NCBI GenBank assembly: GCA_013812485.1
Contig: JACCTJ010000366.1
Span: 1 to 5,217, forward strand
DNA: 5,217 bases
DNA from: Thermoleophilaceae bacterium
GTDB lineage: Bacteria > Actinomycetota > Thermoleophilia > Solirubrobacterales > Thermoleophilaceae
Direction: 5' to 3'
Shown here: positions 1 through 5,217 of the stretch, in pieces
How the letters are laid out: each line of letters begins with the position of its first letter
How positions within the stretch are numbered: the first letter of the stretch is position 1
The notes under the pieces: model-generated
What the model was told of the DNA's origin: nothing
Databases searched by the model: none
The model's input: the letters and a program-made list of their open reading frames with translations, nothing else
Made by a program: the position numbers and the translations under genes

Positions 1-195
1 CTGGCGGGCGCCCTGCGCGCGGGGGCGGACGCGGGCGAGCTGCGCGAAGAGTTCCTCGGCCTGGTCGCCGGACAATGTTGCGAGAGCACCGCTGGTGTGG
101 CGCTCGAGGTCGCGTACTCGGTCGTGCTCGGGGGGAGGCAGGTGGCTGCCGCGCTTGCTCCCCAGGCGACGATCCACCAGACGGAGGAGGTGTAG
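1..195 (+). CDS. C-terminal end of an unrecognised protein (5' truncated by window edge)
   Basis: The frame is open from the first base and stops at TAG 193-195, showing the last 64 residues of a protein that begins outside the window. Nearly every codon ends in G or C, which supports real coding. The visible part is alanine- and glycine-rich: a charged helix-like stretch (ELREEFLGL), then a pair of cysteines in GQCCEST, then a mildly hydrophobic segment (VALEVAYSVVLGG), ending in HQTEEV. I do not recognise the family. The hydrophobic stretch is too short and mixed to call a membrane helix with confidence. The last codons contain the Shine-Dalgarno sequence of the following tatA-like sequence, and its ATG starts directly after this stop, so the two were probably co-transcribed and translationally coupled. 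That is inference from spacing. Function unknown. Confidence 0.7.
   Translation: MAGALRAGADAGELREEFLGLVAGQCCESTAGVALEVAYSVVLGGRQVAAALAPQATIHQTEEV
183..190 (+). promoter_or_regulatory. Strong Shine-Dalgarno sequence of the tatA-like sequence
   Basis: GGAGGAGG lies inside the last codons of the upstream gene, five bases before ATG 196. It fixes 196 as the original start of the tatA-like sequence even though the frame of that ATG runs into a TGA at 235-237. A site this good in front of a broken frame suggests that the loss of frame is recent, or is a sequence error. Confidence 0.6.
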
Positions 196-336
196 ATGCC
201 GAGACATCGGACCAATGGAGCTGATCGTCGGGCGTGACCGCGCTCGTCGTGCTCGGGCCTCGCAAGCTGCCGGATCTCGGCCGCTCGGTCGGCACGGGCC
301 TGGTGCGGGGACTTCTCACGATCGCAAACCGATCGC
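196..336 (+). pseudogene. tatA: tatA-like twin-arginine translocase subunit, frame-shifted
   Basis: TatA/TatB proteins are small inner-membrane subunits with one N-terminal helix, a glycine-proline hinge and an amphipathic helix; with TatC they export folded proteins. All of this is visible here, in three frames. ATG 196 encodes Met-Pro. One base later the frame reads DIGPMELIV (203-229). After another change of one base, or loss of two, it reads GVTALVVLGPRKLPDLGRS and then VGTGL up to 302 (231-302), which is the hallmark TatA hinge LGPxKLPxLGRS. A third shift in the G run near 307-310 gives DFSRSQTD, resembling the amphipathic REFKxS region. The transmembrane helix comes out one residue shorter than usual if the second break is a one-base insertion, and of normal length if it is a two-base deletion. 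The 3' end is approximate. No tatC is seen. As written, no functional TatA can be made. Confidence 0.68.
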
Positions 337-636
337 ACACCCGCCGCGCTCGGCCACGACCGCTTGAGCGGACTCCGACGACGGCCACCCGCACCGGACG
401 CAGTGTCACAAGCGAGGCCGCGGGCGGGGCGACCCGTCCCTTCTGGCGGCGTGGCAGCGCTCGGCGACCTCGCCGGGCGGACAAGGCCCTGCGCGGTGCG
501 GGCCTGGAGGTGAGGCGCCTCTGTGCTCTGCGGGGTCTCGTTTGCGACCTCGCGGGGAACGCAGGCCTCGGCGGCCTCTCGTCGCCGGCCGTCGCAGGTA
601 GCGTGATGAACCCGACCATTCCGTCGACGAGGGACC
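337..636 (+). other. Region without a convincing gene, between tatA remnant and apbE
   Basis: About 300 bases. All frames on both strands give long open stretches, but this follows from high GC and the lack of AT-rich stop codons. The translations are arginine/alanine/glycine-rich, low in hydrophobic order and match nothing I recognise; in particular I found no TatC. Frame 1, continuing from the tatA remnant, stays open to TGA 511-513, so a decayed TatA tail could extend that far. I see no clear terminator hairpin or tRNA-like fold. Confidence 0.5.
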
Positions 637-1554
637 ATGACCGAGGCCGCCAGAACCTTCACCTGCTTCGGCGGGGCCTGCACCGTAGTCGTCGACGGCA
701 CGGGCCCGGCCGGGACGCCGGAGGAGGCGGTCCAGGCGGCCACGGATTCTCTGCTCGAACGGCACGAGACCTTCTCGCGCTTCAAGCCCGCCAGCGAGCT
801 GGCGAGCCTTAACCGGGACCCGCGGGAGCGCGTTCCGGTCAGCCCGATGATGGCCCGTTTCGCGCAGGCGGCCGTGGACGCGGCGAGCGCGACCGGCGGC
901 CTTGTGGATGCGACGCTGCTCGATGAGATCGAGGACGCCGGATACCGGGCGGACGATCTTCGCGCGGAGGTAGCGCTCCACCTGGCCCTCATGCGGGCAC
1001 CTGCCCGCCAGCCTGGCGGGCCGCATCCGCTCGCGCGCTGGCGCGAGATCGAGGTCGACGTCTCCGGGTCCGCGGTGACTCGCCCGCCGGGAGTCAAGCT
1101 GGACGGCGGTGGCATCGTGAGGGGTCTGTCCGCGGATGTGGTGGGGGAGATGCTGGGTGGACACAACGGCTTCGTGGTCGACTGCGAGGGCGATATGCGC
1201 GTGGGGGGAACGGGGGGCGTGGGCCGGGTGCTCCCGGTGGCGAGTCCGTTCGGCGGTGAGGTCCTTCACGAGCTAGCGGTGAGCGAAGGAGCGCTCGCCA
1301 CGAGCGATATCAGCAAGCGCAGCTGGTTCGGCCAGGGCATGCAGCCCGGGCACCACCTGCTCGACCCGGCGACCGGACAACCGGCATACACGGGCGTCGT
1401 CCAGGTCACCGCGCTGGCTCCGACCGCACTGGAGGGAGAGGCGTTGGCGAAGGCAGCGGTCCTGAGCGGCCCGCACGGTGCCCCCGGTTGGCTTCGTCAC
1501 GGCGGCGTGATCGTCCTCGACGACGGCTCGCACACGGTGATCCCGCCGCCGTAG
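637..1554 (+). CDS. apbE: ApbE-family FAD:protein FMN transferase
   Basis: ApbE enzymes cleave FAD and attach FMN through a phosphoester bond to Ser/Thr of target flavoproteins; they need Mg2+. The 305-residue frame matches the family's usual length and carries its motifs in order: FSRFKPASELASLN (46-59), TGGLVDATLL (86-95), the nucleotide-binding KLDGGGIVRGLSAD (154-167; family norm DxGGIaKGxxxD), ATSDISKRSW (221-230), HHLLDPATGQPA (239-250) and the C-terminal metal-site helix EGEALAKAAVLSG (266-278). In that helix Glu268 stands where many family members have Asp; the EALAKAA wording is common in actinobacterial members, as I recall. There is no signal peptide, lipobox or twin-arginine motif, so it is probably cytoplasmic. 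ATG 637 is preceded by GAGGGA (629-634), an unusually close Shine-Dalgarno. No flavinylation substrate (FMN-binding domain, NqrB/RnfD-like) is visible in the window. Confidence 0.93.
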   Translation: MTEAARTFTCFGGACTVVVDGTGPAGTPEEAVQAATDSLLERHETFSRFKPASELASLNRDPRERVPVSPMMARFAQAAVDAASATGGLVDATLLDEIEDAGYRADDLRAEVALHLALMRAPARQPGGPHPLARWREIEVDVSGSAVTRPPGVKLDGGGIVRGLSADVVGEMLGGHNGFVVDCEGDMRVGGTGGVGRVLPVASPFGGEVLHELAVSEGALATSDISKRSWFGQGMQPGHHLLDPATGQPAYTGVVQVTALAPTALEGEALAKAAVLSGPHGAPGWLRHGGVIVLDDGSHTVIPPP

Positions 1555-1970
1555 AGTTCGCTCGCGACCCCCCGCGGCGCGGAAGTCATGACACAGGCGG
1601 GGCCGGACGGCGCAGCGGCCCTCGCGGCTCATCGCCCGGCCGATCGCCGCCGCCGCCGGAGCCCCCCGGCCATGGCCAGACTACCTCGAGCTTTTCATGA
1701 GGTGACCGAATCCCCGCTGTTCCGTCCGACCTTTGGGAAAGTCCTACTCGAAGAGGATGGCGAGGAGGGACGGATGGAGGTGACGCGACGACGTGATACC
1801 CGGCTGCGTCACGCCACTGCCCGCCGCGCTGCTCGAGAGCACCCCGATGCGGATCCGCCGCGCTTCTCGACAGCGACGTGCCAGGGTTGCCGGGGGAGGC
1901 CGAGCTGGGCAGCCGCGCGTTCTCGCGTCGACCACAAGGCCGATGTCGGCCGCCTATAGTCGAGCGGCGC
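1555..1970. other. Intergenic region of about 415 bases, mostly without recognisable content
   Basis: Open frames exist on both strands (for example a plus frame at 1588-1956), but they are arginine-rich, use mixed third positions and resemble no family. GC drops to roughly 55% around 1681-1740 against about 70% around it, as in a regulatory stretch. The only site I can place is the -10-like box just before the DUF5995 gene. No convincing stem-loop terminator follows apbE. Confidence 0.5.
1955..1960 (+). promoter_or_regulatory. Candidate -10 box (TATAGT) for a leaderless DUF5995 transcript
   Basis: TATAGT differs from the sigma-70 consensus TATAAT at one position and ends ten bases before ATG 1971, so transcription should begin within a few bases of the start codon or at it. 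The ten bases between them (CGAGCGGCGC) hold no Shine-Dalgarno sequence. This arrangement is typical of leaderless mRNAs, which are common in Actinobacteria. A clear -35 box at 17-base spacing is not visible; TCGACC at 1928-1933 is too far away (21 bases). Confidence 0.45.
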
Positions 1971-2783
1971 ATGCAACCTGACCCCGCCCCCCTAGAGACG
2001 CCGCCTGCAAACCCGGTTGCGACGCTCGAGGAGGCCGTCAACCGCATGGTGGCGATCGATGCCGAGCTAGCCTTGGACGACGGTCTGCGCTACTTCAACC
2101 TGCTCTATCTCGAGGTGACGCGAGAGGCCGTCCGGTGGGTGGGAGGCGGTCAGCTAGAGGACCCCCGCTTCCTCGAGCACCTCGCCGTCCTCTTCAGCAA
2201 TGCCTACTTCCGCGCTGTCGAGGACTTCGAGCAAGTGGCGGCGAACGGCGCCTCACAAGCATGGGCGCCCCTGTTCGCTGCTCGATTCGACAGGCGCGTG
2301 GCCCCGATCCAGTTCGCGCTCGCGGGGATGAACGCGCATATCAACTACGACCTGCCGATCGGCGTCCGAGAGACCTGCCGCGCGTTCGGCCTCACCCCCG
2401 AGGACGATACCCCGCACCACCAGGACTACCTGCGCTTGAACGCCATCCTCGCCGATGTTCAGGAGCGGGTGAAGCCCTGGCTCGCGACCGGGCTACTCGG
2501 CGTGATCGACCGCGCCTTCGGTCGCCTCGACGACGTCGTCGCCGCCTTCAGCGTCGCCCGGGCGCGCGACGCGGCTTGGGTCCACTCCAAGGTCCTATGG
2601 TCGATGCGCGAGGACCCTCAGCTCAGCTCTTCCTACCTACTTGCCCTCGACGGGGTGGTGGGCCTCGCCGGGCACGGCCTGGTCGTCCCGACGCTCCTCG
2701 GGCTCGGGGGCTGGGTGAGCGCTCAGCGGTGGCTGCCTGGCCGGGTGAGGTCGCTCCTCGGGGGGCCGCGGGGAGTCTCCTAG
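1971..2783 (+). CDS. DUF5995 family protein
   Basis: A 270-residue protein of a mainly actinobacterial family of unknown function, recognised by its conserved segments: YFNLLYLEVTREAV (41-54), LAVLFSNAYFRAVEDF (71-86), AWAPLFAARFDRRVAPIQFALAGMNAHINYDLP in pieces over 98-129, QDYLRLNAIL (151-160) and FSVARARDAAWVHSKVLW (193-210). Composition suggests an all-helical fold. The conserved His/Asp/Asn residues (His123, Asn125, Asp127, His149-150) could line a site, but no catalytic role is known to me. The C-terminal LALDGVVGLAGHGLVVPTLLG region (224-244) is hydrophobic and could touch the membrane. I chose ATG 1971 over the in-frame ATG 1878: the extra 31 residues are arginine-rich and unlike the family, and the TATAGT box sits just before 1971. 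It appears to be a single-gene unit; convergent minus-strand remnants lie downstream. Confidence 0.9.
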   Translation: MQPDPAPLETPPANPVATLEEAVNRMVAIDAELALDDGLRYFNLLYLEVTREAVRWVGGGQLEDPRFLEHLAVLFSNAYFRAVEDFEQVAANGASQAWAPLFAARFDRRVAPIQFALAGMNAHINYDLPIGVRETCRAFGLTPEDDTPHHQDYLRLNAILADVQERVKPWLATGLLGVIDRAFGRLDDVVAAFSVARARDAAWVHSKVLWSMREDPQLSSSYLLALDGVVGLAGHGLVVPTLLGLGGWVSAQRWLPGRVRSLLGGPRGVS

Positions 2784-2881
2784 GGCTTCTGGAGCAGGCC
2801 GGCTAGCGGATGTTCGCACCGACTTGCGAGCGCGGCTCCGCTGATCCCCGCGGGCTCGCGAACCTCCGCCGACGCCGACCC

Positions 2882-3128
2882 TTACTCGCGGCTCGGTTTG
2901 CGGACCACGATCGCCCCTCCTCGGCGGCGGCAATGCGCATCGCCGCGCCGCCGCCGTCGGTCTCGAGCACGAGCCGGTGGTCGTCTTCCACCCGCCAGTG
3001 TCCGGGCGATGCCGGTGGGCGGTCGTCGGGGCCCGGCGAATCTCCGCGTAGCTGGGGTCCGGGTTGAGCTCCAGGCCCTGACGCCCGCGCGATGGCGGTC
3101 GCGGATCGCCGGGGTCGATGTCCGCCAT
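2882..3128 (-). pseudogene. Small one-domain protein, lipocalin-like in pattern, with two single-base frameshifts
   Basis: Read on the minus strand, three consecutive frames join into one sensible small protein of about 82 residues. Frame one runs from ATG 3128 through PPSRGRQGLELNPDPSYAE (ending at 3042). Losing one base near 3040-3041 leads to SPGPDDRPPASPGHWRVEDD and RLVLETD...MRIAAAEE. Losing one base in the GGGG run at 2914-2917 leads to AIVVRKPSRE and TAA at 2884-2882. The order RGRxGLEL, PGPDDRP, GxWxVxxxxLxLE, MxI, VVRKPS resembles small beta-rich actinobacterial proteins of unknown function that I would group with lipocalin-like folds; I cannot name the family. Third positions are G/C-rich in each of the three pieces. 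The true start may lie upstream of 3128, since relatives seem to have a further N-terminal portion. Without the joins the frame continues into arginine-rich noise. Confidence 0.5.
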
Positions 3129-3350
3129 GACTCCGGCCGGCTCGGCGGCGGCCAAGGAAAGGAAGATGTGACCGGCGCCGTGCAGGGTTGCCGTAGTAGA
3201 CGGCTCGGGACCTCCTCCGGGGGGAGAGTCAGTCCGCCGGCCCGGGAGGGCTACGCGGCGATGAAGCAACGGTGGCAGGAGTGTTCCCGCTTTCGGCGCG
3301 ACAAGCGACAGCAGCCTCCTTTCGAGGGACTCAGCCCAGAAGCACAACGG
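3129..3350. other. Gap between the two minus-strand remnants
   Basis: About 220 bases with no supported gene. On the minus strand the frame of the small pseudogene stays open through this stretch and contains IFLSLAAAEPAG just upstream of ATG 3128, which could be its lost N-terminus. AAAGGAGG on the minus strand (3315-3322) looks like a strong Shine-Dalgarno sequence, but the nearest start (TTG 3304) opens only a 17-residue frame. It may be a relic. Confidence 0.35.
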
Positions 3351-3629
3351 TCAAACGGCGGGGTGGTAGGTGTGCACGACGACGCCCGAGTCGAACACCT
3401 TCGTGTCGGCCAGCGTGAGCACGGTCTTCTCCCGAGTCTCGGGGAAGAGCCGCCTCCCACTCCCGAGCACGACCGGAAAGATCATCAGTCGGTACTCGTC
3501 GACCAGGTCGTGCTCCATCAGGGAGTGCACGAGGGTCCGGCTGCCGGCGACGAGGAAGTGCCCCGCTCGGCGTGACGTCGTCGCGACCGCCAAGCAACCT
3601 GCATAGCGGAACGAGTCGGTAGCGTTCCA
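3351..3629 (-). pseudogene. RibD C-terminal / dihydrofolate reductase-like protein, C-terminal remnant
   Basis: The last 69 or so residues are an excellent match to the end of the RibD_C (bacterial bifunctional deaminase-reductase C-terminal) family, whose complete members are usually around 180-200 residues: FLVAGSRTLVHSLMEHDLVD, then EYRLMIFPVVLGSGRRLF, then LTLADTKVFDSGVVVHTY, stopping at TGA 3353-3351. These are the final beta-strands and the cofactor-side GS motif of an NADPH-dependent reductase fold. Going upstream, the match weakens after Gly 3563-3561 and survives only as WNAT (3629-3618), which is also typical of the family. Beyond that the N-terminal half with the LDG substrate-site strand is absent; the frame continues as serine/arginine-rich noise antisense to the PH-domain gene. 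There is no plausible start codon with a ribosome site, so it is a truncated, non-functional piece. Confidence 0.8.
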
Positions 3630-3633
3630 GGCG

Positions 3634-4206
3634 GTGTCCCCGTCCGAGAGCAAGCGCAACGCGGTCGAGGCCGCCGCCCGCCCCCTGCGCGTGCGCCAGC
3701 GGGCCGAGAGCAGCCAGCTTGCCGCGGCGGAGAGTGCCCTGAGGCGGGCCGACCGCGAGCACGACCGGGCCCTGCGGAAGGCTCGGGGGCGGCCGCTCGC
3801 CCCCAGGCCGAGGCGTTCTGAGGCCGGAGAGCTCGAGCGCGAGTCTGGGCAGACGGGAGCCGATGGCTCAAGGACCCGGGCGATCATGGACACTCGGACC
3901 GTGCTCGGGGAGTTGGGCGACCTCGTCGAGGAGAGTGAGGAGGTGCTGGATATGGCCGCGGGAATCAACGCCGGCCACGACGGGGTAATCGTCGTCACCG
4001 ACCGCCGGCTGGTCTTCATCGCGCCTCGCCGAAAGCTGTCCCTTCGCCATGACAAGGTCACTTCGGTCGAAGTCAAGGGTCGGCGGCTCGGCACCAGGAT
4101 CGTCGTCTCCCTCCCGGAGGGCAGGACGACGTTCAGCGGAATCCGGCAACGCCACGCGAATGACCTGGCCGAGCTTGTGCGCGAGCGGACGCCTGCCGCG
4201 GGATAG
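3634..4206 (+). CDS. Bacterial PH-domain (YokE-like) protein with charged N-terminal helix
   Basis: Residues about 90-185 form a bacterial pleckstrin-homology-like domain: EVLDMAAG, then GHDGVIVVTDRRLVFIAPRR, KLSLRHDKVTSVEVKGRRLG and TRIVVSLPEG with a closing helix (HANDLAELVRER). The TDRRLvF strand and the following strand alternation are characteristic of the family, which is often membrane- or partner-binding; no enzymatic role is expected. Residues 1-55 are a charged, alanine-rich probable coiled coil (AAAESALRRADREHDRALRKA). The first possible start is GTG 3634, just after an in-frame TAG at 3604, with only a weak AGGCG before it. ATG 3886 (residue 85) has AAGGA eleven bases upstream and would give a PH-only protein of 106 residues. 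I kept the longer form because third positions are strongly G/C-biased from 3634 to about 3780; bias weakens between 3780 and 3885. Converges on the transporter gene. Confidence 0.75.
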   Translation: MSPSESKRNAVEAAARPLRVRQRAESSQLAAAESALRRADREHDRALRKARGRPLAPRPRRSEAGELERESGQTGADGSRTRAIMDTRTVLGELGDLVEESEEVLDMAAGINAGHDGVIVVTDRRLVFIAPRRKLSLRHDKVTSVEVKGRRLGTRIVVSLPEGRTTFSGIRQRHANDLAELVRERTPAAG

Positions 4207-4260
4207 GCGTGCACCGGGCCCGCGTCACTGGCGTGACTCTCCTCCAAGGGGCTACATCAA

Positions 4261-5175
4261 CTAAGCCGGGCTCGGCGAGGGGGGGCGAGTGTCGGCGCTC
4301 GGCTTCTCCTCCATCGCCTCGCCCGCCCGAACCGGCGCCGGCATCAGCACCGCAGCCACCAGCACCAGCACGAACGCGGTAACGCGCGCGATCACCACCA
4401 ACGCGTCCTTCCCGAGTGGATCCCCGAAGACCAGCACTCCGGCCAGGATCGCCGACAGGTTGGCCGCCACCGAGGTGACCGCTATGACCGCCACGCCCTC
4501 GCCGACCTGAAGGCTTCTCGCGGACGCGAAGAAGGCGCCGATGCCCACGAGCACGATCAGGACCGACCAGGCGCTCAGGAGGCCGGGCAGGCCACTGTCG
4601 AGGTCTCCGCTCAACGCCTTGATCGCCACGTCGGAGATCCCGAACCCCAGGCCCGCCGCCGCGCCCAGCAGCACGCCGCGCTGCGCACGAAGCCTCGGGA
4701 TACGGTGCGAGAAGAGGAACGCGAGCCCGAGAGCGAGCGCACCGCCCTCGAACAGGATCATTCCGACGAGCGAGTAGTCGGAGTTGCTCCCGCTGCCCTT
4801 TCCGGTCACGGCGAGAAGGGCCAGCGAGACCGCGACGAGAACGACTCCGAACCACTGGCGCCGGCCGAGGTCGAACCCGAAGAAGCGCTCCGCGAGCACG
4901 GCAAGGAGCACGAAGCCGCCCGAGAGCACGGCTTGGGCGACCGACAGCGGAAGCAGCGTCAGCGCGGCGACGTGGGCCGCGAACGCGGACACCGCTACCG
5001 CCCAGCCGATCGTCCACCACTTCGACCGGAAGAGGTCGATGGCGCTGCGCAGTGGGTGGCGCATGTCGACGTCCGGCGCGGCGACGGCGCCGCGGTGCTT
5101 GTAGAGAAAGCTGAGGTTGGTCCCGAAGGCAGACATCACCGCGCATACGAGGCCAATGACAAAGGCCAACGTCAA
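4261..5175 (-). CDS. DMT-superfamily (EamA-like) membrane transporter
   Basis: A 304-residue integral membrane protein with about nine or ten hydrophobic helices (roughly 3-24, 53-74, 79-96, 107-124, 135-155, 168-185, 197-217, 227-250, 258-279) in the two-repeat layout of drug/metabolite transporters. Landmarks are FLYKHRGA after helix 1 (23-30), LFRSKWW (48-54), PLSVAQAVLSGGFVLLAVLAE (76-96) and FGFDLGRRQWFGV (99-111), typical of an actinobacterial DMT subgroup; VFGDPLGKDA closes the second repeat. The substrate cannot be told. The C-terminus is a short charged, proline-rich cytoplasmic tail. No ATG or GTG lies upstream within the window in this frame; TTG 5175 with GAAGGGG twelve bases upstream (5188-5194) is the best start and TTG 5169 is an alternative. 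Because no in-frame stop occurs before the window edge, a start further upstream cannot be excluded. Confidence 0.88.
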   Translation of the reverse strand: MTLAFVIGLVCAVMSAFGTNLSFLYKHRGAVAAPDVDMRHPLRSAIDLFRSKWWTIGWAVAVSAFAAHVAALTLLPLSVAQAVLSGGFVLLAVLAERFFGFDLGRRQWFGVVLVAVSLALLAVTGKGSGSNSDYSLVGMILFEGGALALGLAFLFSHRIPRLRAQRGVLLGAAAGLGFGISDVAIKALSGDLDSGLPGLLSAWSVLIVLVGIGAFFASARSLQVGEGVAVIAVTSVAANLSAILAGVLVFGDPLGKDALVVIARVTAFVLVLVAAVLMPAPVRAGEAMEEKPSADTRPPSPSPA

Positions 5176-5217
5176 GCCGTCACCGCACCCCTTCGCCTGA
5201 TGCGGGCGCGCGCGGGG

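Noticed and set aside
337..636. A tatC gene following the tatA remnant
   Set aside because: I looked in all forward frames for the N-terminal H-L-x-E-L-R-x-R pattern and multi-helix stretches of TatC and found none.
406..1269. Long minus-strand open frame opposite apbE
   Set aside because: Arginine/histidine-rich translation with no family pattern; it is antisense to a clearly real ApbE gene and open only because of high GC.
1588..1959. Plus-strand open frame of about 120 codons between apbE and DUF5995
   Set aside because: Arginine-rich, mixed third positions, no Shine-Dalgarno at its start and no recognisable motif; it also runs through the promoter-like region.
2692..2762. Direct repeat CGCTCCTCGGG at 2692-2702 and 2752-2762
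   Set aside because: Eleven bases inside a coding region, explained by similar Leu-Leu-Gly codons in a GC-rich gene.
3251..3304. Short minus-strand peptide with CHRC after an AAAGGAGG site
   Set aside because: Seventeen residues only, TTG start, no known small protein matches; the Shine-Dalgarno-like run alone is not evidence of a gene.
4224..4237. GTCAC-tggc-GTGAC hairpin between the convergent PH and transporter genes as a shared terminator
   Set aside because: Only five paired bases and no T tract on either side; too weak to call a terminator.
4133..5146. Minus-strand open frame of more than 330 codons overlapping the transporter gene
   Set aside because: Arginine/glycine-rich frame-shifted shadow of the DMT transporter, with no hydrophobic helices or motifs.

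Overview
The window is a very GC-rich chromosomal segment in which genuine coding frames have strongly G/C-biased third positions. The actinobacterial type of ApbE, a DUF5995 protein, a 'KHRGA'-motif DMT transporter and a TatA of the 'IGPMELIV' type together suggest a high-GC actinobacterium, plausibly class Thermoleophilia (Solirubrobacterales or Gaiellales relatives). The placement rests on family flavour only; no marker gene is present.

Layout, left to right. Positions 1-195 hold the 3' end of an unrecognised plus-strand gene. A strong Shine-Dalgarno sequence inside its last codons leads to a tatA-like sequence (about 196-336) that can be read only by changing frame three times. After about 300 bases without a convincing gene comes an intact ApbE-type FAD:protein FMN transferase (637-1554, plus). 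A non-coding stretch of about 415 bases ends in a -10-like TATAGT placed so close to an ATG that the next gene, a DUF5995 protein (1971-2783, plus), may be translated from a leaderless mRNA. On the minus strand follow two damaged genes: a small one-domain protein readable across two single-base frameshifts (2882-3128), and the C-terminal part of a RibD_C/dihydrofolate-reductase-like protein (3351-3629) with no N-terminal half. Five bases beyond the end of that remnant, on the opposite strand, opens a bacterial PH-domain protein (3634-4206, plus). It converges on a nine-to-ten-helix DMT/EamA-type transporter (4261-5175, minus) whose likely start is TTG.

No operon joins all these genes and no complete new multi-gene system is evident. 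The only sign of coupling is the first gene with tatA. What stands out is damage: three of the seven gene-like units are broken, while ApbE, DUF5995, the PH protein and the transporter read cleanly. Several breaks fall at short G runs. Either this is a decaying, rearranged accessory region or the assembly carries uncorrected single-base indels; the raw reads would decide.
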